Notes under the pieces: model-generated
Told to the model about the DNA's origin: nothing
What the model saw: only the letters and a program-made list of their open reading frames with translations
Databases searched by the model: none
Source: Deltaproteobacteria bacterium
GTDB lineage: Bacteria; Myxococcota_A; UBA9160; JAFDDA01
DNA: 53,628 nt
NCBI GenBank assembly: GCA_019311105.1
Contig: JAFDDA010000060.1
Coordinates: forward strand, 1 to 53,628
Direction of reading: 5' to 3'
Made by a program: the position numbers and the translations under genes
Shown here: in pieces, positions 25,418 to 32,923 of the stretch
Layout of the letters: each line of letters begins with the position of its first letter
Position numbering within the stretch: position 1 is the stretch's first letter

Positions 25418-26428
25418 ATGCTTGCCAACGTCTGGGTCGAGTTCGCCTTTGCGGTCCTGCTGATCGGCGTCGCCGGAAGCCGGCTCTCGCAGTATGGCGA
25501 CCGGATCGCGCTGCGTACGGGGCTCGGCGAAAAACGGGTCGGGCTGTTCCTGCTCGCGACGGTGACGTCGCTCCCCGAGCTGGCCATCGGGATCTCGGCC
25601 GTCACGCTGGCCGACGCCCCCGACATCGCGGTGGGTGCAGTGCTCGGCAGCTGCGTCTTCAACCTCGTGATCATCGTGCTGCTCGACTTCCTGCTGCGAT
25701 CCGAGACGGTCTACGTTCGGGTCTCGCGCGACCATGTCCTCTCGGCCGGGTTCGGCGTGATCCTGATCGGCGTGGTGGCCTTCAACGTCGCACTCGGGAC
25801 CAATGGGGGGATTCCAGCGATCGGCCATGTCGGTCTCTACGTCCCGATCCTGCTGTGCATCTATGTGATCGCGGCCCGCGTGCTTTCCAACGTCGAGACT
25901 GCCGAAGACGACGTGGAGACTGCCGAAGACGATGTCGAGCCCGAGCGGCCGGTGGCCCGGGCGCCGTGGCTTCGGTTTTCGCTGGCCGCCGTCGTCGTGG
26001 TCGCCACCGGGATCTGGCTGCCGTTCGTGGGCGAGCGATTGGCGGTGATCCTCGGCGTCGACGAGACGTTCGTCGGCACGCTATTCCTGGCGTTCGCCAC
26101 TTCGCTCCCGGAAATCGTCGTGACCGTGGCCGCCTTGCGCATCGGCGCCTTGGACATGGCGGTCGCCAACCTCTTTGGCAGCAATCTCGTGAACATCCTC
26201 ATCCTCGTGCCGGAGGATCTCCTCTACAGCGAAGGCCCGATCCTCGCGGCGGTGTCCCCGCTGCACACGGTTTCGGGGATCTCGGCCATGGTCATGACGT
26301 CGATCGCGATCGTGAGCCTGCTCTATCGCCCAGAGAAGCGGGTGTGGCACGGCATGTCGTGGGCGAGTCTGTTCCTGCTCGTGATCTATCTGCTGAACAG
26401 CTACGTCATCTACCTCTACGGCCGCTAG
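25418..26428 (+). CDS. CaCA-family cation/H+ or Na+/Ca2+ exchanger
   Basis: A 336-residue inner-membrane antiporter with about ten helices in two inverted halves. The alpha-repeats are ATVTSLPELAIGISAVTL with GSCVFN, and ATSLPEIVVTVAALRIGA with LFGSNLVN, holding the conserved TSLPE and GSxxxN ion-binding elements. The acidic loop between halves contains a duplicated VETAEDD unit. The start is ATG 25418 without a strong ribosome site. It may be co-transcribed with the hemerythrin-like gene. The transported ion is inferred from the family only. Confidence 0.88.
   Translation: MLANVWVEFAFAVLLIGVAGSRLSQYGDRIALRTGLGEKRVGLFLLATVTSLPELAIGISAVTLADAPDIAVGAVLGSCVFNLVIIVLLDFLLRSETVYVRVSRDHVLSAGFGVILIGVVAFNVALGTNGGIPAIGHVGLYVPILLCIYVIAARVLSNVETAEDDVETAEDDVEPERPVARAPWLRFSLAAVVVVATGIWLPFVGERLAVILGVDETFVGTLFLAFATSLPEIVVTVAALRIGALDMAVANLFGSNLVNILILVPEDLLYSEGPILAAVSPLHTVSGISAMVMTSIAIVSLLYRPEKRVWHGMSWASLFLLVIYLLNSYVIYLYGR
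25892..25933 (+). repeat. 21-bp tandem duplication inside the exchanger gene
   Basis: Two adjacent 21-base units (25892-25912 and 25913-25933) differ at two positions and encode VETAEDD twice in the cytoplasmic loop. The frame is kept. Confidence 0.9.
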
Positions 26429-26432
26429 GCGA

Positions 26433-26444
26433 CTAGCCGGCTAG
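26433..26444. terminator. Possible terminator-like palindrome
   Basis: CTAGCCGGCTAG is a perfect 12-base palindrome five bases after the exchanger stop codon. No T-run follows, so terminator function is weakly supported. Confidence 0.25.
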
Positions 26445-26468
26445 CCGGCGAAGCGGCCTAGCGGCGAG

Positions 26469-26777
26469 GTGCGTTGGCACGACCCGGGCCGGGACGGGAT
26501 CACACTTCAATTCTGGTTCGAGGCGGTCCAGGGCCATCTGTCGGATCGCGAGTACGGCCTACAGCAGGATCACGCCGAGCCCGAACTCACGGAGCCCGAG
26601 CGTAATCGGCGGGTGACCGTGATCTGCAACTCCTGCGTCGGCGAGACCGCGGCCCTCGACGGGGCCAGCGGTCTCGTCGCGGCAGCGCCCAACGAGGTGC
26701 TCTGCCCCGTCTGCCAGGTCGTGATCCGTCGCGGCCCGCGAGCTGCGCGCCGGCATTCCGTGCGGCAGAGCGCGTAG
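26469..26777 (+). pseudogene. Fused relic of ferritin-like gene B and the Cys4 gene
   Basis: Residues ~13-76 copy ferritin-like protein B (LQFWFEAVQGHLSDREYG, then SCVGETAALDGASGLVAAAP) and the frame then passes directly into the Cys4 protein (APNEVLCPVCQVVI). A deletion joined the two genes at a shared GCnCCnAACG sequence. The second CxxC knuckle is lost through a further frame change and the frame ends in Arg-rich nonsense. Over one 114-base stretch I count about 15 mismatches to the intact gene B. TGGCACGACCCGGGCC at 26475-26490 keeps a -24 box with a degraded -12 box, so a promoter may have been copied too. The product is not expected to be functional. Confidence 0.85.
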
Positions 26778-26779
26778 CT

Positions 26780-26938
26780 CGACGGCTAGAGTTTCTCCGG
26801 CGCGGTCATGCTGAAGGCGAGGTGCCCGTTCCAGGTGGCCAGGAGCGGGCGCTTCAGCAGGTGGGGTACCCGAGGTCGACGCCTTCGATCTCGAATCTTC
26901 GCTGCCGGGCTTCGCCAGTTCGTTCCGGCGCCATCGCC
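26780..26938 (-). other. Intergenic with possible gene remnant
   Basis: The minus strand contains a short stretch ending RPLLATWNGHLAFSMTAPEKL before a TAG and, in a neighbouring frame, RRFEIEGVDLGYPT. Both look protein-like but are split by a frame change. I cannot name the parent gene. Confidence 0.25.
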
Positions 26939-28306
26939 CTACCCGGGGTGTGTCGACTGAAACGCGTGCAGCACGATGTCGGCGATCTGGTCCGCCTCCG
27001 CCTGAGTGGTGCAGAGCGGTGGGGCCAGCGCGACGTTCTCCCAGAGAGCCCGCACGATGAGATCGCGCTCGTAGCAACGCGCCGCGACCTGGGCAGGGAA
27101 GGCCATGGGTTTTCCTCCCACCGGCTCCTTGCTCCCCGGCTCGGCGCACTCGATGGCGAGCATCATCCCGATGCCGCGGACATCGGCCACCAGCGGATGC
27201 GAGGCCAGCCCCTCGCTCAGCCGCTTGCGCAGGTGGTCGCCCACCACCCGGGCGTTGGTCACCAGGCCTTCCCGCTCGACGATGTCGAGGTTCGCCAGGG
27301 CGGCGGCGCAGCAGCTGGGGTGGTTGTTGTAGGTGAGGCCGAACATGAACGGCAGCCCGCGCGGGCTCTGGTCGCGGATCGTTTCGTAGACGTGATCGGT
27401 GAAGGCGATCCCGCCGAGTGGCAGGTAGCCGCTGGTGATGCCTTTGGCGAAGGCCATCACGTCCGGCCGCGCATCCCAGTGCTCCATCCCGAACCAGGCC
27501 CCGGTCCGCCCGAAGCCCGTGATCACCTCGTCGAAGATCAGCAGGATTTCGTGGCGGCGGCAGACCTCTTGCAGCCTGGCGAAGTAGCCGGGCGGCGGAA
27601 GGATGATGCCGCCCGTTCCCATCACCGGCTCGACGATCATGGCCGCGATGGTGTCCGCCCCCTCGCGCTCGATCGTCTGCTCCACATCGGCGACGCAGGG
27701 CATGTCGCAGCTCGACGGCTCCTCACCGAACTCACAGCGGAAGCAGTAGGGCGCCGCACATTCGACGTGGGCGGGGTCCACCGATGCCAGCGCGTGGTAG
27801 GCGGGGATCCGCGTCGCGGAGCCGGCCGCTCGGGTGATGCCGTGGAAGGCGTGCCGCCGCGAGAGGATCTTGCTGCGCTCGGGCCTGCCGCGAGCCGCCT
27901 GGTACATGCGCACCACCCGGAAGGCCGCCTCGTTGGCGTCGGACCCGCCCGTGGTGAACAGCAGATGCCGGAGCCTGCGGTCTTCGGGCAGCAGCCCGAC
28001 GATCCGTTCGGCGAGGCGGATCGCACTCTCGCTCGAGAAATCCCAGAAGGCCGGGTAGTAGGCGAACTCGTGCATCTGCTGCGCCACCGCGTCGGCGATC
28101 TCGCGCCGTCCGTGGCCCACGTTGATGTTGAAGAGCCCGGACAGGCCGTCGATCAGACGACGCCCATCGGCCAGTTCGACGTGGATCCCCTCGCCCCCCA
28201 CCACCACACGCGGCCCCTTGGTCTCGTGCTTGCGGAACTCCGTGATGGGGTGGATCAGGTGCGCCCGGTCCAGGTCGCAGAGGGCATCGAGATCAGCTCG
28301 CGGCAT
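26939..28306 (-). CDS. Class III PLP-dependent aminotransferase
   Basis: A 455-residue class III (omega-type) aminotransferase moving an amino group between an amine or amino acid and an oxo acid. Motifs are LIDGLSGLFNINVGHGRREI near the N-terminus, TTGGSDANEAAFRVVRMYQ (phosphate-binding), IVEPVMGTGGI, LLIFDEVITGFGRTG with the PLP-pyridine aspartate, and FAKGITSGYLPLGG with the Schiff-base lysine. The start is ATG 28306 after GAGGAGAGA. The substrate is unknown. It is first of a minus-strand group facing away from the diiron genes. Confidence 0.92.
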   Translation of the reverse strand: MPRADLDALCDLDRAHLIHPITEFRKHETKGPRVVVGGEGIHVELADGRRLIDGLSGLFNINVGHGRREIADAVAQQMHEFAYYPAFWDFSSESAIRLAERIVGLLPEDRRLRHLLFTTGGSDANEAAFRVVRMYQAARGRPERSKILSRRHAFHGITRAAGSATRIPAYHALASVDPAHVECAAPYCFRCEFGEEPSSCDMPCVADVEQTIEREGADTIAAMIVEPVMGTGGIILPPPGYFARLQEVCRRHEILLIFDEVITGFGRTGAWFGMEHWDARPDVMAFAKGITSGYLPLGGIAFTDHVYETIRDQSPRGLPFMFGLTYNNHPSCCAAALANLDIVEREGLVTNARVVGDHLRKRLSEGLASHPLVADVRGIGMMLAIECAEPGSKEPVGGKPMAFPAQVAARCYERDLIVRALWENVALAPPLCTTQAEADQIADIVLHAFQSTHPG

Positions 28307-28376
28307 GGGGTCTCTCCTCGCGTTGCGCGGAAGGGTTTCAGTGGATCTGTTCACCAGACCGTGGGTCGCGTACGGG

Positions 28377-29222
28377 CTAGCAGCCCGCTTCGATCGATGC
28401 GTACCACTCCGTCAGATACTTCTCGTCGTCGAAACTCCACGGGTGGAAGCCGGGCTTGAAGTACTGCGCGATCATGCGGAGTTGAGGGCCTACCAGCTTC
28501 TGGTTGATGCTCTTCGCCTGTGCGCGCATCTCATGGGTCACCTTCGTCCCATCGTCCTTCATCATGCGCCGCGCGATCCGGCTGAGCGGAAGGGCGAGCA
28601 GAAGCAGCGCAGCGACCGCGGAGAACACCCTCAGGAAGTATCCGCCTCCGACCTGCCGGAAGAGATCGAAAGCGACGGCCTTGTGCTCGAGCTCCTCGGC
28701 GGCGTGCCAGCGCCAGAACCCCTCCATCTCCGGCGGCATCGACTCGGCGACCAGTGGCTCCATGAACAGCATGTGCGCCCCGACGGCGGTCAGATGCTCG
28801 AGGAAGGCGGTCGCACCGAGGCAGACCTTTGCGGGCAGGGCCCTCTCTATCGAGTCCATGACGCGATTCGCGTACGCCCTCTCGCGCTCGACGTCGATCC
28901 CGAACGCCGCGAGGGAATCGTTGAACTGGTTGTGGGCCTGGGTGTGCAGCCCTTCCTGCTGGATGAATGCCCGGATCAGGTCCTGCAGCTCCGGGTCGGT
29001 TACACGGTCCTGGTAGTGACGGACGGAACGGATGAAGAAGCGTTCGCCCGGTGGGATCATGATCGAGAACGCATTCTCGAAGTGGGTGATGATCGGATTC
29101 CCGGCGAACCAGTATTGGGGCACGGACGCCAGATCCCCGAACTCGAACTTCCGCGGTTGAACCACCACCCCGGCGGGTAGGCGCGAAGAATGTGCAGCGT
29201 GGGATGTCGCCTGGATGGCCAT
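28377..29222 (-). CDS. Predicted metal-dependent hydrolase (PF10118/COG3687)
   Basis: A 281-residue helical protein with the pattern of the PF10118 family: HFENAFSIMIPPGERFFIRS, FIQQEGLHTQAHNQFND, FLEHLTAVGAHM and WHAAEELEHKAVAFDLF, giving several Glu and His positions suited to a dinuclear metal site. One hydrophobic stretch (VFSAVAALLLLALPLSRI, about residues 200-217) may touch the membrane. Family members are uncharacterised 'predicted hydrolases' often near lipid or hydrocarbon genes. It is followed upstream (minus strand) by a 42-residue gene and a TetR gene. Confidence 0.8.
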   Translation of the reverse strand: MAIQATSHAAHSSRLPAGVVVQPRKFEFGDLASVPQYWFAGNPIITHFENAFSIMIPPGERFFIRSVRHYQDRVTDPELQDLIRAFIQQEGLHTQAHNQFNDSLAAFGIDVERERAYANRVMDSIERALPAKVCLGATAFLEHLTAVGAHMLFMEPLVAESMPPEMEGFWRWHAAEELEHKAVAFDLFRQVGGGYFLRVFSAVAALLLLALPLSRIARRMMKDDGTKVTHEMRAQAKSINQKLVGPQLRMIAQYFKPGFHPWSFDDEKYLTEWYASIEAGC

Positions 29223-29244
29223 GGCAGATCCTCCTCGACCAAGG

Positions 29245-29373
29245 CTACTCGACCGTCCCGAAGAGGGTGTCGGGGATCGGTGTGAGGAACGCGTAGTAGT
29301 GCACGCCTCCCACCAGCTCCAGCGTGATCGAACCGGCGGAATAACCCAGGACCAGGACGATGAAGAGCTCCAT
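29245..29373 (-). CDS. Small single-pass membrane protein (42 residues)
   Basis: ATG at 29373 is preceded by GAGGGAAG with good spacing and opens a 42-residue frame starting MELFIVLVLGYSAGSITLEL and ending in FGTVE. Residues ~2-22 are hydrophobic. It lies between the PF10118 and TetR genes, 16 bases from the TetR stop, on the same strand. Family unknown. The ribosome site, tight packing and membrane-like composition support it as real. Confidence 0.6.
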   Translation of the reverse strand: MELFIVLVLGYSAGSITLELVGGVHYYAFLTPIPDTLFGTVE

Positions 29374-29389
29374 GTCGGTCTTCCCTCGT

Positions 29390-30058
29390 TCAGGCGGAGG
29401 GCTTCGACCCTGCGCTCGGGGCGCCGGCCGAGCCTTGCTCCGGGCGGATCGCTCCCCAGGCGAACTGGGATGCCTGCCGTAGCCGCTGTTCGATGGGGTA
29501 GTCGGGTTCGGCGAGCCAGTTGGTGATCGCGGCGTTCAGGATGCCGACCAGCATCTCAGCCAGGAAGGCCGCATCCTCGTCGCAACGCACCTCTCCGCGC
29601 TCCTGACCCTCGCGCAGCAGCGTGGCGAACGGCTCGTGGATGCGTCGAAGGTAGGGGGGCTGCTGTCCCGGCTTGGATTCGGTGCGCACCAGCTCCAGCA
29701 ACACGTCGCGGGCGATGCCCCGGTTCTCCCCGATCTGGTCCGCCGCACGCGTCACGAAGCCCGTCAGGCGTTCGTGGGTCGACTCGGCGGTCTTGAACTC
29801 ATCCTCGAGCATGACCTCGAGGAATCCGAGAACCTCGCTGGTCATCTGCCCGAGCAGGGCGTTCTTGCTCTGGAAATGGTTGAAGAACGTCGCCGGCACG
29901 ATGTCCGCCGCTGCGGCGATCTGGCTGACGGTGGTGCCCTCGAACCCCTGGGTGCGGAAGAGGTCCATGGCCACGTCGTAGATGCGCAGCCGCCGCTCGA
30001 GCTTTCGCTTTTCCAGCCGCCCGATCCGTGCCGGCTCGATCGTTGAATCCGCCTTCAT
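29390..30058 (-). CDS. TetR-family transcriptional regulator
   Basis: A 222-residue regulator. The N-terminal DNA-binding domain has RIYDVAMDLFRTQGFEGTTV then the helix-turn-helix VSQIAAAADIVPATFFNHFQ. The ligand-binding domain (about 80-200) is helical as usual. It is divergent from the ferredoxin/diiron pair across an AT-rich gap with palindromes at 30177-30198, which are its likely operators. It probably represses that pair and its own operon until a small hydrophobic ligand binds (inference). Confidence 0.9.
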   Translation of the reverse strand: MKADSTIEPARIGRLEKRKLERRLRIYDVAMDLFRTQGFEGTTVSQIAAAADIVPATFFNHFQSKNALLGQMTSEVLGFLEVMLEDEFKTAESTHERLTGFVTRAADQIGENRGIARDVLLELVRTESKPGQQPPYLRRIHEPFATLLREGQERGEVRCDEDAAFLAEMLVGILNAAITNWLAEPDYPIEQRLRQASQFAWGAIRPEQGSAGAPSAGSKPSA

Positions 30059-30176
30059 CTGGGCATCTTAATGCATCGACTCGCCAAGTTCGACCGCGCA
30101 GAAGGCCGCTTCCGGAAAGGGGGAATGGGGCTAGGTGTTTGAAAATGAATGGGATTTAGCCTCTCTTTCAGGACTT

Positions 30177-30198
30177 TTAGATACTTATCTAAGCTTAG
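30177..30198. promoter_or_regulatory. Overlapping palindromes, probable TetR operator
   Basis: TTAGATACTTATCTAA (30177-30192) is a perfect 7-bp inverted repeat and overlaps CTAAGCTTAG (30189-30198), also perfect. They lie directly before a -35 box in the divergent region between the TetR gene and the ferredoxin gene. The AT content contrasts with the surrounding DNA. Confidence 0.7.
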
Positions 30199-30227
30199 TT
30201 GAATCTCCAATATTAGGATGGTATACA
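30199..30227 (+). promoter_or_regulatory. Sigma-70-type promoter for the ferredoxin/diiron pair
   Basis: TTGAAT (30199-30204), 17 bases, then TATACA (30222-30227). It abuts the palindromes, so repressor binding there would interfere with polymerase. Confidence 0.6.
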
Positions 30228-30301
30228 AAAGTGGAGCCGAGCCAATGTGGTGCAGGCCCGCCGAGCCCACGGCGAACTTCAAGCGGGGAGCCCTAGATCC
30301 C

Positions 30302-30610
30302 ATGTCGCAGCGTTTCGAGGTCATCGAAGAGGACTGCATCGGTTGCGGGCTGTGCTCGGAGCGAGCTCCCGAGAACCTCGAGATCCGCGACAGCGATCGC
30401 CTCGCCCAGGTGTTCAAGCAGCCCGAGACCCCGCTGGAAGAGGAAGCCTGTCTCGAGGCCAGCGACTACTGCCCGGTCGGCGGGCTCCATGCAAAGGCTG
30501 TGGATTCAACCCCCACCGATTCCTCGGCGCCAGGCACCACTCACCCCACCTCCATTGCGGCTGGCGCTCTCTCGCCGGTCGCTGACACCCCAACGAGATC
30601 GGAGAGCTGA
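30302..30610 (+). CDS. Single-cluster ferredoxin
   Basis: A 102-residue ferredoxin. Cluster ligands are Cys12, Cys15 and Cys18 (DCIGCGLCSERAPEN) and Cys57 (YCPVGG), with an extra Cys50. This is the monocluster [3Fe-4S]/[4Fe-4S] layout often paired with P450s and oxygenases. The last ~40 residues are a low-complexity Ser/Thr/Pro tail. The start is ATG 30302 after GGGGAG. It is three bases from the diiron gene and is its likely electron donor. Confidence 0.85.
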   Translation: MSQRFEVIEEDCIGCGLCSERAPENLEIRDSDRLAQVFKQPETPLEEEACLEASDYCPVGGLHAKAVDSTPTDSSAPGTTHPTSIAAGALSPVADTPTRSES

Positions 30611-30613
30611 AAC

Positions 30614-31579
30614 ATGAATTTCGAAACGATCGACACCACGGTCAAGACGCTCTGGCGCTACGACTACGACACGAACATCAAACCGCTGAGAGATCTCTAT
30701 GAGGTAGCCAAGCGGGAGCAGTGGAACGCGGCTACGGACATCCCGTGGGAGCTGGAGACCGACCCGAGCCAGGTCGGTGACATGAACGCGACGTTCTCCG
30801 AGCCGTACGACTTCGTCAAGGCGCTCTCGACGGAGAAGCAGATCGAGCTCGCGAGGCGGCGCTCGGCCCATCTGCTGTCGACCTTCCTGCACGGCGAGCA
30901 GGGCGCGATGATGATCTGCGGGCAGCTCGTGGAGGTCGTCCCGGACATGGACGCCAAGCTCTACGCATCCACACAGGTCATCGACGAGGCCCGCCACGTC
31001 GAGGTGTTCCACCGCTACATCCAGCGCCTGGACAAAGTCTATCCGATCATGCCCGGGCTGAAGGCGTTGCTCAACGCGGTGCTCACGGCGGATCTCTGGC
31101 AGATGAAGTGCGTCGGCATGCAGATCATCGCGGAGAGTCTGGCGATGGGCTCGTTCAAGACCATGCTGAAGATCACCAACGACGAGGTCTTCCGTAAGGT
31201 CCTCGAGCTCACCTCCCAGGACGAGGCACGACATGTGTCCTATGGGCTGATCTACATGAAGGACGCGATCCCGAAGATGAACGAGCGCGATCGCGATCGA
31301 CTGGAGGACTTTGCCTGGACGGCGATGACGCTGCTGGCATCGACGCCGCAGATGGAAAAGGGCAAGGAGTATGTCGATCCCATGGAGGAGATCTACACCG
31401 ACGTCGGCATCGACCCGAAGAAGGCGGCCAGCGAGATCATCTCCAGGATGAGCGACCCCGAAGCCGCCAAGGCCCAGCCGAACCCCTTCCGTGAGTATGC
31501 CTTCCCGCAGCTCAATCGTGTCGGCCTGATCACCGATCGCACGATCGAGAAGTATCGCGAGGTGGGCCTGACAGATTGA
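30614..31579 (+). CDS. Ferritin-like diiron oxygenase/oxidase C
   Basis: A 321-residue R2-like diiron protein. Ligand motifs are LHGEQGAMMICGQLV, VIDEARHVEVFHRYI, AESLAMGSF and SQDEARHVSYGLIYM, giving two Glu/E-x-x-H sets. It is related in plan to proteins A and B but longer and more divergent. Coupling to a ferredoxin and TetR control suggest an inducible monooxygenase or desaturase on a hydrophobic substrate; that is inference. The nearby P450 stub and Rieske protein suggest a degraded oxygenation locus. Confidence 0.83.
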   Translation: MNFETIDTTVKTLWRYDYDTNIKPLRDLYEVAKREQWNAATDIPWELETDPSQVGDMNATFSEPYDFVKALSTEKQIELARRRSAHLLSTFLHGEQGAMMICGQLVEVVPDMDAKLYASTQVIDEARHVEVFHRYIQRLDKVYPIMPGLKALLNAVLTADLWQMKCVGMQIIAESLAMGSFKTMLKITNDEVFRKVLELTSQDEARHVSYGLIYMKDAIPKMNERDRDRLEDFAWTAMTLLASTPQMEKGKEYVDPMEEIYTDVGIDPKKAASEIISRMSDPEAAKAQPNPFREYAFPQLNRVGLITDRTIEKYREVGLTD

Positions 31580-31601
31580 CCCGGGGCGCGCGCTCTTTGC
31601 C

Positions 31602-31636
31602 TGGCGCCAGGGGTTTCCACTGGGACCCTGGCGTCA
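31602..31636. repeat. Inverted repeat 1 (possible terminator)
   Basis: TGGCGCCAGGG (31602-31612) pairs with CCCTGGCGTCA (31626-31636) over 11 positions with one wobble. It starts 23 bases after the diiron gene stop. No T-run follows. Confidence 0.6.
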
Positions 31637-31688
31637 GCAGACCGGGCGTCGCTGCGAGTTCATACGAGCCCGGAGCCGACAAGCGACT

Positions 31689-31710
31689 CGATATGACGCA
31701 GCTCATATCG
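31689..31710. repeat. Inverted repeat 2
   Basis: CGATATGA (31689-31696) and TCATATCG (31703-31710) form a perfect 8-bp stem with a 6-base loop. Confidence 0.75.
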
Positions 31711-31717
31711 TGTCGCG

Positions 31718-31770
31718 CTCCGGCGTCTACGGTGCTGCACGAGCTTCGTGCAGCACCGTAGACGCCGGAG
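31718..31770. repeat. Perfect 25-bp inverted repeat
   Basis: The arms 31718-31742 and 31746-31770 are perfect reverse complements over 25 bases with a 3-base loop (GCT). The left arm begins CTCCGGCGTCTACGG and the right arm ends in GCCGGAG, seven bases before the ATG of the P450 stub. It would form a very stable hairpin and hide the stub's ribosome site. No T-run follows and no transposase gene is near. Confidence 0.9.
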
Positions 31771-31777
31771 TTGACCG

Positions 31778-32013
31778 ATGATCCATGACAGCCCGCTCAT
31801 GGAAGAGATCCTCGACGACCCCTATCCCATCTACAAACAGCTCCGCGACGAAGCGCCTGTCTACTACCTGGAAGAGTTCGACGACTGGGTACTACGTGGA
31901 AGAGCTCGACTGCTGGGTACTACGTGGAAGAGCTCGACTGCTGGGCGCTCTCCCGCTTCGATGACATCTGGGAGCAGTCGGGCGATGCCAATTCGGACCC
32001 AGATCTGGGATAG
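31778..32013 (+). pseudogene. Cytochrome P450 N-terminal stub, disrupted
   Basis: The frame starts like a bacterial P450 (MEEILDDPYPIYKQLRDEAP, then VYYLEEFDDW) but a 28-base unit is present three times at 31862-31945, which changes the frame. After the third unit the text resumes as LSRFDDIWEQSGDA and stops at 32011-32013. Without the two extra units the piece is exactly 60 codons. The rest of a P450, including the haem-ligand Cys region, is absent, so this is a relic. Confidence 0.8.
31862..31945 (+). repeat. 28-bp unit repeated three times
   Basis: Units 31862-31889, 31890-31917 and 31918-31945. The second and third are identical (starting TACTACGTGGAAGAGCTCG); the first differs at four positions. 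Because 28 is not a multiple of three, each copy shifts the frame. Confidence 0.92.
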
Positions 32014-32304
32014 GAGCTCCGGCAGCGATGGGCTCGCCCGGCCGCGTGCGAAACCGCGCGTCGGATGACCGACGGTCAACACTCGAGACGATTCAACGGG
32101 CCTTGCGCTGGGAAACCGCCGACGCGACGAGGAGAAAGGCTTGGAGGCAAACGAAAGAGCCTGCAAAAGATGGCAGTCGTGCTATGACGAGCCAACGGCC
32201 TCGTGGCCAGGGGCATTCCTGCGAGAAGTCGCGGTCCTGTTCCTCTGTCCTTGATCTGCATGAGCATCCTCGATGCACACGAGTTTTCGAGTGAAGGAGA
32301 ATCC

Positions 32305-32637
32305 ATGGAACACGATGCGTGCGCTCTGACGGACATCGCGGACGGGGGCAAGAAGGTCGTCTCCATCGGTGAGGAGAAGGTCCTTCTGCTTCGCAAGGGG
32401 AACGAAGTCTGGGCCGTCGAGCCGAGGTGCCCCCACATGAAGCTCCCGCTGAGCACCGGCAAGTGGGATGGAGAGACCCTCAAGTGCCGCTTCCACGGCG
32501 CCTGCTACAGCGTTGCGGACGGCACCCGCGTGAAACCTCCCTGGCTGCTGGCGAGCATGGGAAGCGACAAGCTCGGGACCTACGGCGTCACCATCAAGGA
32601 CGGGCGGATTCTCGTCCAGACCGCCGGGGGCCAGTAG
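32305..32637 (+). CDS. Rieske [2Fe-2S] protein
   Basis: A 110-residue Rieske-domain ferredoxin. Cluster ligands are Cys42 and His44 (EPRCPHMKLPLS) and Cys61 and His64 (KCRFHGACYSV). It has no catalytic oxygenase domain and no signal peptide, so it is a cytosolic electron carrier, as in multi-component oxygenases. The start is ATG 32305 after GAAGGAG. Partner unknown; the disrupted P450 upstream and diiron protein C are candidates. Confidence 0.88.
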   Translation: MEHDACALTDIADGGKKVVSIGEEKVLLLRKGNEVWAVEPRCPHMKLPLSTGKWDGETLKCRFHGACYSVADGTRVKPPWLLASMGSDKLGTYGVTIKDGRILVQTAGGQ

Positions 32638-32699
32638 AGCAAGTCAGGACGACAAACCGACCTGCGCGTGGGCAGGGGCAAATCCATCGAGGCTACCGC

Positions 32700-32912
32700 T
32701 CACTCGAGGTAACCGAGATCGCGGCCCCGGAAGAAGAGGTAGATCGCGATCGCCGGGCCGGCGTTCAAAAGAAACATGACCACGGTGACCTTTACCCAGA
32801 ACTGCCAGCTGTCGGCCGGGCGTTCGATGAACGAGTAGAGCACCCCGATGGCGTACTCCTCGAGCCTTGCCAAACCCGTCTTCCGCTCGTCCTTCCCGTC
32901 TTCCATCGACAT
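32700..32912 (-). CDS. Small hypothetical membrane protein
   Basis: A 70-residue protein with a charged N-terminus and one hydrophobic segment (FWVKVTVVMFLLNAGPAIAI, about residues 37-56). I choose ATG 32912 because GAGGGAGG precedes it. It overlaps or abuts the end of the minus-strand frame at 32924-33190. Family unknown. Confidence 0.55.
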   Translation of the reverse strand: MSMEDGKDERKTGLARLEEYAIGVLYSFIERPADSWQFWVKVTVVMFLLNAGPAIAIYLFFRGRDLGYLE

Positions 32913-32923
32913 CCCGGCCTCCC

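Noticed and set aside
31718-31770. Insertion sequence terminal repeats
   Set aside because: No transposase gene, no target-site duplication seen, and the arms are only three bases apart.
31862-31945. CRISPR-like repeat array
   Set aside because: 28-bp units directly adjoin each other with no spacers and no cas genes are present.
32028-32294. Open frame between the P450 stub and the Rieske gene
   Set aside because: Low-complexity basic translation without motifs or ribosome site; probably noncoding or decayed DNA.
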